Source: Bacillus sp. OV322
Lineage (GTDB): Bacteria > Bacillota > Bacilli > Bacillales > DSM-1321
DNA length: 64,000 nt
Reading direction: 5' to 3'
Assembly: GCF_900112495.1 (NCBI RefSeq)
Contig: NZ_FOMA01000001.1
Coordinates: forward strand, 186,001 to 250,000
Below are positions 17,856 through 28,154 of the stretch, one piece after another. Each line of letters starts with the position of its first letter. Positions within the stretch are counted from its first letter, which is position 1. A program made the position numbers and the translations under genes. Under the pieces are notes generated by a model, which ran no database searches, was not told the origin of the DNA, and was given only the letters and a program-made list of their open reading frames with translations.

Positions 17856-18230
17856 TTATTTTTTTGCATCTTCCATTAGCCGTTTAACAAGATAAAATGC
17901 CAGTAATTCTTCTACCCGGTTGCGGAGTCTTGGGTTGAAATAATTATGATGCTCTTCATAGCCGCGGTAAAGAAAGCAATACATCGTAAAATCAAGATCT
18001 CTCTTCAGCTCACTGACTTTGATATTTTCCCTGCGCAGGTGCTTTCGCACTTCCATTAAATCCTTTTGTGCTATACTCAGTGCTTCCTCTACGAGTTCCA
18101 TGTATGGCTTTTTTAACTTAAAGGGACTTTCATCAATGATTTTTAAATCGCTATTTAATATCGTGATGACCATTGGAAGATAAATAGCCTGCTCGATAAT
18201 ATTTCTTTCTTTTTCGGGTATACGGGTCAC
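17856..18230 (-). CDS. conserved cytoplasmic protein, YhjD-like
   Basis: The 124-residue protein starts at GTG 18230 behind AAGGGAG. It is mainly helical, with the segments YLPMVITILNSDLKII, PFKLKKPYMELVEEAL and YRGYEEHHNYFNPRLRNRVEEL. These match my memory of B. subtilis YhjD, a protein of unknown function encoded near yhjE and sipV. No membrane segment or known catalytic motif is visible. Confidence 0.6.
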   Translation of the reverse strand: MTRIPEKERNIIEQAIYLPMVITILNSDLKIIDESPFKLKKPYMELVEEALSIAQKDLMEVRKHLRRENIKVSELKRDLDFTMYCFLYRGYEEHHNYFNPRLRNRVEELLAFYLVKRLMEDAKK

Positions 18231-18922
18231 GGAGCTTCAACTCCCTTCTTGATTGTCTATGCACCGGCTATGAAATGGGCTTTGTTTATTAGCCTGTGTC
18301 TGCGGTGTTTTTTTTGCAGTGCTGTTTCTTTGTTAAATCCTCCATTTCAGTAAGCGGATTTCAGAATCAGCAGCTTAATTGGCTGAAATATGAAAAAAGC
18401 TGCAAATTATAAATAACCCGTTCGTTATGTTTTCAGCTTTCAGGATTTGAAGTGCTTTATACAAATATCTGGTGAGGTCAATAGGCTTTAAATATTCACC
18501 ATAATCCGATTAACAAACCCATGAAATAAGAAGCAGCTCCCGTACAATTATATGTATGATGAAAATCATTTTAGAACACATGTTCCTGTATTTATATTAA
18601 TCAATAAACAGCATGGATGCAAGCCTCCACGGCAGGAAATTCATCCCGCTGCTAGTATGATGGCCATTCAAGAAGGACTGTCTGTGATATTGTATTACCC
18701 TTTTCTAAACAGGCGCATTTTTAGCCGATCTATGTTATTTCATGAAATAAGCCATCTTATCATGGTTAGGGAACAGAAAGTTAGGGAAAGAAAAAAATAG
18801 ACCATTTACATATAATTCTTGCTTTTTGAAGGAGAAGTGATATATCTAAGTTATACAATTGACTCTGGACTATACCTTCTCAGAAAATGAATGGAATAGC
18901 CTGTGTTCTTAAGGAGATAACT
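18231..18922. other. 690 bp region without a recognised gene
   Basis: It separates the yhjD-like gene from yhjE. An 82-codon frame (18552-18800) has no ribosome site, no recognisable domain and may be chance. An AGCTG...CAGCTT inverted repeat lies near 18398-18440. Confidence 0.35.
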
Positions 18923-19536
18923 ATGGACTTTGACATGATTCAGGAATGGTTTACCTTAGATTATATTTTGGAATTGATGCAGAAATATAAATCATTCGGT
19001 CCGATACCCGGGATATTGCTGCCGATGCTTGAGGCTTTCTTGCCGTTTTTGCCTCTTTTCGTATTTGTCTTTGCCAATGCCAGCGCATTTGGATTATGGT
19101 TCGGTTTTTTGTTTTCCTGGATTGGTGCCATTACGGGGGCGCTGCTGGTATTTTGGATATTCAGGAAATATGGTCAAAGAAAAGCTTTAAAGTTTCTTCA
19201 CAAACATAAACAAGTCCAAAAATTAATGAACTGGGTGGACAGGCATGGATTTGGGCCATTGTTTTTGCTGCTTTGCTTCCCGTTCACTCCATCTGCGGTT
19301 GTGAACATTGTGGCAGGGTTATCCAGAGTAAAGCCGGTGCAGTATATTCTCGCGGTTCTCGGCGGGAAAATGGTGATGATCTTTACGATAAGCTTTGTTG
19401 GTTATGATTTGAGAGATCCCTGATACATAAGCCTGTCAGGACAGTCATTGTATTTTTAGTCATTTTTATTCTATGGTACGCAGGAAAATTAATTGAAGGC
19501 AGGTTAAATAAGAGCATGAAGAGGGAGAATGGTTAA
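18923..19536 (+). pseudogene. yhjE: yhjE, DedA/TVP38-type membrane protein, frameshifted near the 3' end
   Basis: From ATG 18923 (AAGGAG upstream) the frame encodes a SNARE-associated TVP38-family membrane protein: YKSFGPIPGILLPMLEAFLP, WIGAITGALLVFW, FGPLFLLLCFPFTPSA, ending VGYDLRDP at a TGA (19421-19423). The family's last membrane segment continues immediately in another frame, to TAA 19534-19536 (SLIHKPVRTVIVFLVIF, WYAGKLIEGRLN). One base is missing near 19410-19416. The truncated product would lack only the last helix, so some function is possible. It precedes sipV, as in B. subtilis. Confidence 0.75.
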
Positions 19537-19577
19537 TATATCTTAGAAACAGGCTATCGGCTAATGGAGGCATAAGG

Positions 19578-20141
19578 ATGGAAAAAAAAAGAAAAGGCCC
19601 TTTGTTTGATTGGTTTAAAGCAGGCATCATTGGCTTTGTGCTCTTTCTCCTTATTCGTGCATTTTTCTTTTCAAGCTATGAAGTGGATGGCAAGTCTATG
19701 CAGCCTACCCTTCAGGATGGAAATAAGCTTGTTGTGAATAAAATTGGATACCAAATGAAGGATATTCAGCGGTTTGACGTGATTGTTTTTCATGCAAACA
19801 GCAAAGAAGATTATGTTAAAAGGGTAATAGGCCTTCCTGGAGATACTATTGCTTATAAAAATGATCAGCTGTATATAAAGGGTGTACGGTATGCTGAGCC
19901 ATATCTTCAAAGGTTCAAACATCCTTTTCCAGGCCAGCTGCTGACAGGCGATTTCACGCTGAAGGATGTGACGGATACCAATACCGTCCCGAAAGGAAAG
20001 CTTTTTGTAATGGGGGATAATCGGCTAGAAAGCATGGACAGCCGCCACTTTGGCTACATTTCCTATAAGCAGGTGGTCGGAAAGGTTGATATGAGATACT
20101 GGCCAATAAGGGAATTTAACGTGAATTTTAAAGGGAATTGA
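19578..20141 (+). CDS. sipV: type I signal peptidase SipV
   Basis: It cleaves signal peptides from secreted pre-proteins at the outer membrane face. The 187-residue protein has one N-terminal membrane helix (about residues 15-31), the catalytic Ser40 in DGKSMQPTL, catalytic Lys81 in YVKRVIGLPGD and the box E motif GDNRLESMDSRHFG. Start has GGAGG. It follows yhjE by 41 bp as in B. subtilis, where the two are linked, and is closed by a terminator. Confidence 0.92.
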   Translation: MEKKRKGPLFDWFKAGIIGFVLFLLIRAFFFSSYEVDGKSMQPTLQDGNKLVVNKIGYQMKDIQRFDVIVFHANSKEDYVKRVIGLPGDTIAYKNDQLYIKGVRYAEPYLQRFKHPFPGQLLTGDFTLKDVTDTNTVPKGKLFVMGDNRLESMDSRHFGYISYKQVVGKVDMRYWPIREFNVNFKGN

Positions 20142-20147
20142 ACGGTG

Positions 20148-20190
20148 AAAAAAAGCAAAAGACCTGCAGTTTATGGTTTTTTGCTTTTTT
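20148..20190 (+). terminator. terminator of sipV
   Basis: AAAAAGCAAAA and TTTTTTGCTTTTTT arms. Confidence 0.7.
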
Positions 20191-20727
20191 AGTTTTTTAA
20201 AGGCTATTTTTTCGAAGATTATTTAAGCTGCTTCAGGTGAGAGTCTATGCCATATTACGTCTCCGCCAATTTTCGGGGATAGGGGATAGCTGGGACGGAA
20301 ACGGCGTACAAGACTTATTGTGCTGCTCAGGATCAGCAGGACACGTTTTGTTTTTTTTAGATTGTGTTGCCACCATGGACTTTACACAAAGGTCGATTAA
20401 CCAAAATATACGAACATATGATTGGATTATGGGCGGGGAACAAAGTAAAATAAAGGGAGGAACATATTAATCCGTCGTACCTGGATTCTGGCAGGTACAG
20501 CAAATGATAAGTCTTTCAGTGAAGATTCCACCGCATGATGCGCAGGCACCAAAGCCATGCGGAAATGCTGGTGCCATTCAGGGACTTGGCGCAGCGCTGT
20601 GATTCTTGTTTCACAGGAAAAAATGCCAGCAATTACAGGATCCTTTTAAAGAAAAAAGGGCTGTTTTTCTGATATGATAATAGCAGGGAAATATGAAAAT
20701 AAAGTGGGAGAGCTAGGAGGCTGCATA
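20191..20727. other. unassigned region before addB with paired hairpins
   Basis: No convincing gene. Two compact perfect hairpins stand out: GTACCTG/CAGGTAC (20477-20498) and GGCACCA/TGGTGCC (20545-20575, with further pairing inside the loop), preceded by GGGAGGAAC at about 20456. It could be a leader RNA of addBA, a small RNA or a decayed element. Confidence 0.35.
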
Positions 20728-23700
20728 GTGTCGCTTCGTTTTATTACTGGAAGGTCAGGAACGGGAAAAACTTCAGTGATGCTGGATGAAATCCGCAATA
20801 AGCTGCAAGATGATCCTGGCGGGAATCCGCTGATCTACCTTGTTCCGGACCAGATGACTTTTTTGTCTGAATATAAATTAATCTCAACACCCGGCCTCGG
20901 GGGAATGATCCGGGCCCAGGTCTTCAGTTTCAGCCGCCTTGCCTGGCGCGTGCTGCAGGATACAGGCGGCATGAGCAGGATGCATTTAGACAGCACTGGC
21001 GTCAATATGCTGATTAGAAAGATCATAGAAGACAAAAAAGAGAATTTGTCGCTATTTCGGCGTTCTGCTGATAAACAGGGATTTATCGCACAAATTGAAG
21101 ATATTTTGACAGAGTTTAAAAGATATTGCCTGAACCCGAATGAAATCAAGGAGTATGCCGCCCATAAGCAAGGCGGAGATTCTAAGGCACTGCAGGATAA
21201 ATTGCACGATCTTGAGCTGATTTACCAGGCTTTCGAGGATGAGCTTATTGGCAAGTATCTGGATTCGGAAGATTATTTTACACTGCTCGCAGAAAAACTT
21301 GGGGAGTCTGATTATATCGCGGATGCCGAAATCTACATTGACGGTTTTTACAGCTTTACTCCTCAAGAGCTGCTGATTGTAGCACAATTGATGAAGCTGA
21401 GCCGCAATGTCACTATTGCACTCAGTGCTGACAAGCCATATAAGCTTGTGCCTCCTGATAATTTGAGCCTTTTCCGCCAGACAGGAAGTACTTATTACAG
21501 CGTATATCAGGCTGCTGCAGGGATGGGCATCGATATTGAAGAAGATTTACATTTGAATGAAGGTGTGAGATTTAAGCAAAGTCCAGGCCTTTTACATTTA
21601 GAATCGAATTTCAATATCCGACCGGCAGCACCTTACTATGAACATGGGAATATAACCATCGCACAGGCAGTGAACCGAAGAGCGGAGGCGGAAGGCACGG
21701 CACGCGCCATACTTGAATTGGTCCGTGATAAGAAATACAGGTGGAGGGATATTGCCATACTCATCCGCAATGGCCAGGCATATCATGATATCATTCAAAC
21801 TGTTTTCCGTGATTATCATATTCCTATATTCATTGATTCAAAAAAATCGATGCTCAATCATCCTCTCATTGAACTAATACGCTCTACTCTGGAGATTCTG
21901 ATTACCAATTGGAGGTATGAGCCAGTATTCCGAGCTATAAAGACGGAGCTTCTTTTTCCTCTGACAAACAGCAATCATGAAATGCGTGAACAGGTGGACC
22001 GTCTGGAAAACTATGTTCTTTCAAGAGGCATTAAGGGAAATAAATGGACCTCAAAGGACAGATGGCATTACCGGAGAATCAGGGGACTTGAGCTTGAGGA
22101 GCGCATGCAGACTGACAAAGAAATGAAGCAGGAAGAGGAGCTGAACGGCTTAAAGCAGATTTTCACCGAGCCTGTACTAAGGCTTGCGAGAAGATTAAAA
22201 CGAGCAGAAGATGGCCGGGAATTCTGTGAAGCTCTTTACCTGTATCTGGAGGAATTGCATATTCCGGAGAAACTGGAAAAGCTGAAAGGTGAATCCGAGG
22301 AAGAGGGTGACCTGGTTTCAGCGAGAGAGCATGAACAGTCATGGGATGCTGTTGTGGATCTGCTCGATCAGTTCGTTGAAATACTAGGTGATGAAAAAAT
22401 AACCATCAAGCAATTCTCAGCAATTTTGGAATCAGGAATGGACACGATGAAGTTTTCCATCGTTCCTCCTGCGATTGACCAGGTTTTAGTGGCAAACCTG
22501 GATTTGTCCAGGCTTGATTCTGTTAAGGCAGCCTTTGTAATAGGTTTGAATGAAGGCGTGCTGCCGGGTAAAGCTGCTTCAGATGGCATCTTCTCTGACA
22601 GTGAGAGGGAAAATCTCACTGCGAATGGACTGGAGGTAGCACCAGGTTCCAAAATACGGCTTCTGGATGAAGAATTTACTGCTTATAAGGCCTTCACGAC
22701 TCCATCACACGATCTTTACCTGTCATATCCAATGGCAGATGAAGAAGGTAAGGCTTTGCTGCCTTCTTCATATATTAAAAGAGTAAAAGATGCTGTGCCA
22801 AATGTATCTGAACTGGTGTATATGAATGATCCTTCTGATCTCGATGCAGATGCGCAGGCGGGATTCGCAGCGAATTATGATGTCGCCCTGTCCTACCTGA
22901 CAGCGCAGCTTCAATTACAAAAGCGGGGCTATCCAATCGAACCGTTATGGTGGGATGTGTACAATTCCTATATGGATGACAGCCAAGTGAAACGCCGGGC
23001 AGTCCGTGTGCTATCAAGCCTTTTCTATCAGAATAAAGTCAAGACGCTAAATGAAGAGACTAGCAAAAAACTTTACGGGGACAGCATTCTTGCAAGTGTA
23101 TCCAGGATGGAAATGTACAATAGCTGTGCGTTTTCCCATTTTGCGGCACATGGGCTGAAATTGCAGGACAGGAAGATTTACCGCCTTGATGCCCCGGACA
23201 TCGGGGAGATGTTCCATGCTGCCCTAAAGCTCATTTCAGAGCATTTATATCAAAATCACATTGCATGGTCTTCCCTGACCAAGGAGCAGTGCCTGCAGCT
23301 GGCTAAAGCAGCTGTTGAAAACCTTGCCCCGAAACTGCAGAATCAAATTTTGCTCAGTTCAAACCGCCATCATTATTTAAGAAGGAAGCTTGAAAACGTC
23401 ATAGGCAGGGCTTCTATCGTGCTGAGCGAACATGCAAAGGCGAGCGGTTTTTCACCGATAGGCCTTGAGCTTGGATTTGGCAGGAATGCAGAACTTCCGC
23501 CCCTTTCTTTTACATTGAAAAATGGCACTAAAATGGAGCTTATAGGCAGGATTGACCGCGTTGATAAAGCAGAGGAGGAAAATGGCACATACCTTAGGGT
23601 GCTGGATTATAAATCAAGCGAAAAAGAATTGAATATGAGCGAAGTTTATTACGGTCTGTCCCTGCAGATGCTTACCTATCTTGATATCATTATTACTCAC

Positions 23701-24228
23701 TCGAGGTCATTAATCGGAAAGGAAGCATCTCCTGCCGGTGTGCTGTACTTCCATGTCCATAATCCAGTGGTGAAGAGCAGCGGGATGCTTGGACTGGATG
23801 AAATAGAGGAAGCCATTTTAAAGAACTTTAAAATGAAGGGCCTAGTGCTCGGAGATCCGAATGTTGTTCAATTAATGGATAAAAATCTTGAAATTGGCGT
23901 GAATGGAAGTTCGGATATCATCCCGGCCGGTTTTAAGAAAGACGGAACCCTGCAGTCTGTTTCAAAGGTTGCGAGCAGTGAAGAGTTCAGGATGTTAAAC
24001 CGGCATGTGCGGAATGTATACCAAAGTGCCGGAGATGGTATAACAGGGGGGACAGTTGATATAGCTCCATATAAATTAAAGGAAAAAACCCCATGTACAT
24101 TTTGTTCGTTTAAAACGGTGTGCCAATTCGATCAATCGTTAGAGGATAATGATTTCAGAATTCTTCTGCCAAGAAAACAGGAAGATGTTCTCAGCTTGTT
24201 AAGGGAGGAGATAAAGGGTTATGAGTAA
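20728..24228 (+). CDS. addB: AddB subunit of the AddAB helicase-nuclease
   Basis: AddAB resects double-strand DNA ends and loads RecA at Chi. From GTG 20728 (AGGAGG upstream) the product is 1166 residues, the length of B. subtilis AddB. It has the N-terminal P-loop GRSGTGKT (K14), the RecB-type nuclease core near the C-terminus (GRIDRVDKAE, VLDYKSSEKEL) and the four cysteines that hold the iron-sulfur cluster: C800, C1123, C1126 and C1132. All look intact. It overlaps addA by eight bases. Translation of the downstream gene is thus coupled, although addA is split by an intron. Confidence 0.95.
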   Translation: MSLRFITGRSGTGKTSVMLDEIRNKLQDDPGGNPLIYLVPDQMTFLSEYKLISTPGLGGMIRAQVFSFSRLAWRVLQDTGGMSRMHLDSTGVNMLIRKIIEDKKENLSLFRRSADKQGFIAQIEDILTEFKRYCLNPNEIKEYAAHKQGGDSKALQDKLHDLELIYQAFEDELIGKYLDSEDYFTLLAEKLGESDYIADAEIYIDGFYSFTPQELLIVAQLMKLSRNVTIALSADKPYKLVPPDNLSLFRQTGSTYYSVYQAAAGMGIDIEEDLHLNEGVRFKQSPGLLHLESNFNIRPAAPYYEHGNITIAQAVNRRAEAEGTARAILELVRDKKYRWRDIAILIRNGQAYHDIIQTVFRDYHIPIFIDSKKSMLNHPLIELIRSTLEILITNWRYEPVFRAIKTELLFPLTNSNHEMREQVDRLENYVLSRGIKGNKWTSKDRWHYRRIRGLELEERMQTDKEMKQEEELNGLKQIFTEPVLRLARRLKRAEDGREFCEALYLYLEELHIPEKLEKLKGESEEEGDLVSAREHEQSWDAVVDLLDQFVEILGDEKITIKQFSAILESGMDTMKFSIVPPAIDQVLVANLDLSRLDSVKAAFVIGLNEGVLPGKAASDGIFSDSERENLTANGLEVAPGSKIRLLDEEFTAYKAFTTPSHDLYLSYPMADEEGKALLPSSYIKRVKDAVPNVSELVYMNDPSDLDADAQAGFAANYDVALSYLTAQLQLQKRGYPIEPLWWDVYNSYMDDSQVKRRAVRVLSSLFYQNKVKTLNEETSKKLYGDSILASVSRMEMYNSCAFSHFAAHGLKLQDRKIYRLDAPDIGEMFHAALKLISEHLYQNHIAWSSLTKEQCLQLAKAAVENLAPKLQNQILLSSNRHHYLRRKLENVIGRASIVLSEHAKASGFSPIGLELGFGRNAELPPLSFTLKNGTKMELIGRIDRVDKAEEENGTYLRVLDYKSSEKELNMSEVYYGLSLQMLTYLDIIITHSRSLIGKEASPAGVLYFHVHNPVVKSSGMLGLDEIEEAILKNFKMKGLVLGDPNVVQLMDKNLEIGVNGSSDIIPAGFKKDGTLQSVSKVASSEEFRMLNRHVRNVYQSAGDGITGGTVDIAPYKLKEKTPCTFCSFKTVCQFDQSLEDNDFRILLPRKQEDVLSLLREEIKGYE

Positions 24229-25561
24229 AACAATTATTCCGGCTATGCCGGAGAATGAAAACTGGACAGCAGAACAATGGAAGGCCATTTGGGCAAAAGA
24301 TCAGGATGTTCTGGTTGCCGCAGCTGCCGGTTCAGGAAAAACGGCAGTCCTCGTCAATCGCATCATCCAGAAGGTTCTTTCGGAAGAAGATCCGATGGAT
24401 GTAGATGAATTGCTGGTAGTAACATTTACGAATGCTTCTGCGGCGGAAATGAGACACCGGATAGGAGATGCACTCGAGAAGGCCATCCGGTCAAATCCGC
24501 AGTCACAACATCTCAGAAAACAGCTCAGCCTGATTAACAGGGCATCGATTTCGACACTGCATTCCTTTTGTCTTGAAGTGATCCGCAAATACTATTATCT
24601 TACCGAAATAGACCCCGGCTTCAGAATTGCTGATTCGGCGGAGGCGGAGCTGCTTCGTGATGAAGTTCTTGAGGAGCTTTTTGAAGAACAATACGGGAGA
24701 AGTGATAATGAACGCTTTTTCAGGCTGGTGGATGCCTACACAAGTGACAGGAATGATGATGCCCTGCAGGGAATGATCAGGACACTGCATGACTTTTCAA
24801 GAGCTCATCCTGATCCAGACGAATGGCTGAATCGTACTGTTTCCATGTATGAACTGCCTGAAGGATCATCGATTGAAGATTTGCCTTTCTATAAGACACT
24901 GCTCTTTGATATCGGCCTTAAGCTTCAAAGCGTAAAGGATCTGCTTCAGCAGGGAATGGAGCTGACTAAAGTGCCAGGGGGACCGGCTCCGAGGGCGGAA
25001 AATTTCATTGCTGATCTGGAAATTGCAGAAGGGCTGATCGAGGCAAGCGGCCAATCATGGAATTCATTATACGAAAAAATGAATAACTGGAAGTTCTCAA
25101 CAGCCAAAAGGTGCTCCGGTGCAGATTTTAATAAAGATCTTGTCGATCAGGCAGCAAAGCTGCGCAATAAGGCAAAAAAAATCCTGGAAGATTTAAAAAA
25201 AGAGCTATTCATTAGAAAGCCAGAGCACTATTTACAGGATATAAAGGATATGAAGGAATATGCCGAAACCCTTGTGGAGCTGGTAAAAGAATTTGACGGT
25301 AAGTTTTCTGCAGAAAAAACGGAAAAAAACCTTGTGGATTTTTCTGACCTTGAACACTACTGTTTAGATATCTTAACGAATGAGAAGAGCGGAGAAATCC
25401 TTAAACCTTCAGAAGCTGCTGAGGAGTACAGAAAACAGTTCAAAGAAGTGCTTGTCGACGAATATCAGGACACAAATCTTGTACAGGAGTCTATTTTAAA
25501 TCTGGTTACGTCAGATGGAGAATATGACGGGAATTTATTCATGGTCGGAGATGTAAAACAG
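24221..25561 (+). CDS. addA: AddA helicase-nuclease subunit, exon 1 (N-terminal 447 residues)
   Basis: This exon encodes the start of the UvrD-type helicase: Q-motif region NWTAEQWKAIW, Walker A AAGSGKTAV (K40), motif Ia VTFTNASAAEMRHRI and motif II VDEYQD (residues 413-417). It ends within motif III at MVGDVKQ, codon CAG 25559-25561. The next bases, GTGCG, are the start of a group II intron. Without splicing the frame adds only VRP and stops at 25573, losing the rest of the helicase and the nuclease. Joined to exon 2 at 28155 the protein would be 1256 residues, in line with AddA (1232 in B. subtilis). Confidence 0.92.
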
Positions 25562-25840
25562 GTGCGCCCATAAGGGCAGATAAGAATCCGGACATTAGCA
25601 AGTCCGCAGAGAAAACTCGCAGGCAATACTCTGTCACCGATCACTAACTTAAACTGGGAAACTGATTTGAGGACAATAGCATGTGATTAAAGGTATAATC
25701 CGCCAAAGCTGCTTAGGCGAAGATGAATATCGAGGTGAAAGGCGCAGACAAGGATGAAAGCTATACTGCCTGAATGATAGTCCAAGGTGCTTTAATGTCA
25801 GCCATGTTGCAGAGCAGCTGAAACGGCATGCGGTCAATGG

Positions 25841-25867
25841 AATAAAGTATGGTTGTTTTGCTTTATT
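25841..25867 (+). other. predicted EBS1 hairpin of the intron
   Basis: AATAAAG (25841-25847) and CTTTATT (25861-25867) pair perfectly. The loop contains TTGTTTT (25853-25859), which pairs with the last seven exon bases AAAACAG (25555-25561; six Watson-Crick plus one G-U). This is the expected place and form of the exon-binding site in domain I. Confidence 0.65.
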
Positions 25868-26186
25868 TGTAAAAGATACATCTTTTCGTGTACATGATGT
25901 AATGAGCGAGTCTTGACCGGCCAAACTCAATAAGAGTTAAAGGACGAAAGTCACATCCGACACTGCGCAAGCTAGGTTCTTAACTGTACTAAATGGGGAT
26001 TGCCTAAACGGGAATGCTGACTAGCTATTGAGGATGATTTCAAGCGAAAGCAAGAAATGTGGCTCATGAAAATCCCGCATGGCAACAGAGCTCCCGCAGT
26101 AGTCCGAGCTAGGGAAAGCCTGGTACATGGCGAAGGGGAGCAGTTCATCGGGCATAATACAAAATTGGGAAGGAGCGTGAGGCTCT

Positions 26187-27731
26187 ATGAGAAATCCGAG
26201 AGTAGTATTAGCCAGTCTGGCTGGGAAATCCAGCAGTGAAAATTATAAGTATGATAGGCTATATCGGAATTTATATAACCCGGAATTTTTTTGCTTGGCA
26301 TATCAGCATTTATATGGGAAGCCTGTGGAAATGATGGAAGGGGTAAATAACGATACAGCCGATGGCATGAGTCTTGAAAAAATCAATAACTTAATTGAAC
26401 GTCTAAAGGACCAATCATACCAGCCTGCCCCAATCGGGAAAGCAGATTTACCGAAAAGGGACGGCAGTAATAGACCAGGTATACCTTCAGTTGAAGATCA
26501 ATTAGTCCAGGAAGCTGTAAGAATGATACAGGAAAGTATTTATGAGGGGAAATTTGAAGATACATCGCATGGTTTCAGACCAAACAAAAGCTGCCATACC
26601 GCAATAATGCAAATCCAGCAGCGATTCAGCGGTGTCCGCTGGTTCGTCAAAGGAAATATCGGAAATTTGTTTGATAATATTGACCGCCATACCTTAATAA
26701 GCCTGTTAAGAAAGAGCATTGAAGATGAGAAATTCATTAATCTGATATGGAAGTTCCTCAAAGCGGGTTATATGAAAGACTGGAAATGGCGTAAATGCCA
26801 TGGCGGGGCTCCTGAAGGAAGTATTATAGGGCCGATATTATCAAATATATACTTTCATGAACTTGATAAATACATGAAAGAGTATAAGGTAAACTTCGAT
26901 AAGGGCAAAATGCGGGGACATAGCAGTGAATATGTAAATGCAGCAGCCCGGATCAGGCATTATCAGGATAAAATCAGCGCTGCTGGCAAAGAAACCGAAA
27001 AAGGAATGGAGTATCTTCAAAAACTTAAAAAGCTGGAAACAAAACTTAAAAATACCCCCTCTAAAAATCAAATGGACAAGAACTTCAGACGATTGTTTTA
27101 TACAAGACATGCAGGTGACTTTATTGTGGGCATTATCGGGGCAAAGGAAGATGCAGAAAAAATAAATGAAGATGTAACATTGTTTCTAAAAACAAAGTTA
27201 AACCTTCAATTACCACAAGAGAATATAAACATAATACATTCTGCAGAAAAAACAAGATTCCTTAGCTACGATATAACAACTGAGCGCGGTAAGAATTACA
27301 GATTACAGCGAAGTAATGGAATTAAATCCGCACACCATATGCCTATCAGATTATATGTACCGCATGAACATTGGGAAGGTAAACTAAGGGAATTAGACGT
27401 ATTGGATACTACCAAAGAAGGTCAATGGAAAGGCAAGGCAAGGCCCCGGATGCAGCAGTATGATGATCTGGAAATCCTATTAAAATATAACTCCGAAATC
27501 AGAAGGCTATATGATTATTTCCGATTAGCCCATAATGCAAATGTACTGAACAAATTCTGTTACATTATGGAACAGAGTATGTTAAAAACCTTTGCAAGTA
27601 AATATCGGACATCAGTCTCGGAGATTTGGGGCAGATATTCAAAGGATGGAAGATTTAGAGTGAGGTATAAAACAAAAAAAGGGGAAGAGTTTGCCTATTT
27701 CATTGATAAGGTAAAAAGACAAAACGATTAA
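26187..27731 (+). CDS. group II intron-encoded protein (maturase), reverse-transcriptase active site degenerate
   Basis: The 514-residue protein has all reverse-transcriptase segments in order: RNLYNPEFFCLAYQHLYGKP, the RPGIPSVEDQLVQEAV block, EDTSHGFRPNKSCHTAI, motif A, PQG-type block and motif C, then the maturase/thumb domain. Catalytic positions differ from the norm: motif A reads GNIGNLFDNI with N157 where Asp is required; the YADD box reads HAGD (308-311) with G310 for the first Asp; TPQG is APEG (208-211). Two of three metal-binding Asp are gone. There is no HNH endonuclease domain at the end. The frame is nevertheless fully open, suggesting selection for RNA splicing. Ribosome site GGAAGGAG. 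Confidence 0.88.
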   Translation: MRNPRVVLASLAGKSSSENYKYDRLYRNLYNPEFFCLAYQHLYGKPVEMMEGVNNDTADGMSLEKINNLIERLKDQSYQPAPIGKADLPKRDGSNRPGIPSVEDQLVQEAVRMIQESIYEGKFEDTSHGFRPNKSCHTAIMQIQQRFSGVRWFVKGNIGNLFDNIDRHTLISLLRKSIEDEKFINLIWKFLKAGYMKDWKWRKCHGGAPEGSIIGPILSNIYFHELDKYMKEYKVNFDKGKMRGHSSEYVNAAARIRHYQDKISAAGKETEKGMEYLQKLKKLETKLKNTPSKNQMDKNFRRLFYTRHAGDFIVGIIGAKEDAEKINEDVTLFLKTKLNLQLPQENINIIHSAEKTRFLSYDITTERGKNYRLQRSNGIKSAHHMPIRLYVPHEHWEGKLRELDVLDTTKEGQWKGKARPRMQQYDDLEILLKYNSEIRRLYDYFRLAHNANVLNKFCYIMEQSMLKTFASKYRTSVSEIWGRYSKDGRFRVRYKTKKGEEFAYFIDKVKRQND

Positions 27732-28059
27732 GGAAAAGCATTCTGTTAATACTTATGCTGATGGTTGGACATTGATGGTTTCTGCTGCAGAACCTGGTCC
27801 CTGGAGCAGAAATCGAGCAACAGAGCCATAAAAAAAGACTCGAACACTGATAGCCGAATACTATATAATTTGCTGCTCGCGAAGCCTTTTAGACAGGTTA
27901 TTCTGGAAGACCTTTAAAGCATCATGGCTGAAAGTGACCTGACTAAAGGCAAAAGCTGCGGGTAGAAATATGATTGAAAGGCAGAGAAAGGCGTTTGCCT
28001 TCATTTAGAAACTTTCATTCATATAAGACCTGAAGCGGCGAGCTGGACTGATGAATGTG

Positions 28060-28093
28060 GAGCCGTATACATCGAGAGGTGTACGTACGGTTC
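28060..28093 (+). ncRNA. domain V of the group II intron
   Basis: A 34-base hairpin beginning GAGCCGTATAC and ending GTACGTACGGTTC with a GAGA-type tetraloop region. This is the catalytic domain V of group II introns; the AGC triad is present, so the ribozyme core looks intact. Confidence 0.9.
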
Positions 28094-28154
28094 TGGGAGG
28101 AGTGTTTGGAAACCTGCTATAGCAATATAGCAAGGCGCCGGGCGCTTACTTGAT

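Larger units (their letters stand above)
25562..28154 (+). mobile_element. group II intron inserted in addA motif III
   Basis: The 2593 bp element starts with the group II consensus GTGCG and carries a 34-base domain V (28060-28093) and an open reading frame (26187-27731) in the position of domain IV. Its ends are fixed by the AddA reading frame: GDVKQ before, SIYRFRLAEP after. The 3' boundary chosen ends in TTGAT, fitting the AY rule and restoring the frame. A stem-loop at 25841-25867 exposes a sequence complementary to the end of exon 1. No target-site duplication is seen, as expected for retrohoming. Confidence 0.92.

Noticed and set aside
18552-18800. 82-residue protein
   Set aside because: No ribosome site, no domain and no protein-like pattern; kept only as part of the unassigned region.
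20411-20424. LexA-type box (CGAACATATGATTG) before addB
   Set aside because: Only the left half fits CGAAC-N4-GTTCG; the right half has two mismatches and no SOS gene follows.
20237-20470. 77-residue protein before addB
   Set aside because: Cys/Trp-rich odd composition, no ribosome site, overlaps structured sequence.
25562-25573. AddA as a naturally short 450-residue protein ending VRP
   Set aside because: The last codons are intron sequence (GTGCGCCCATAA); the helicase motif continues exactly in frame at 28155.
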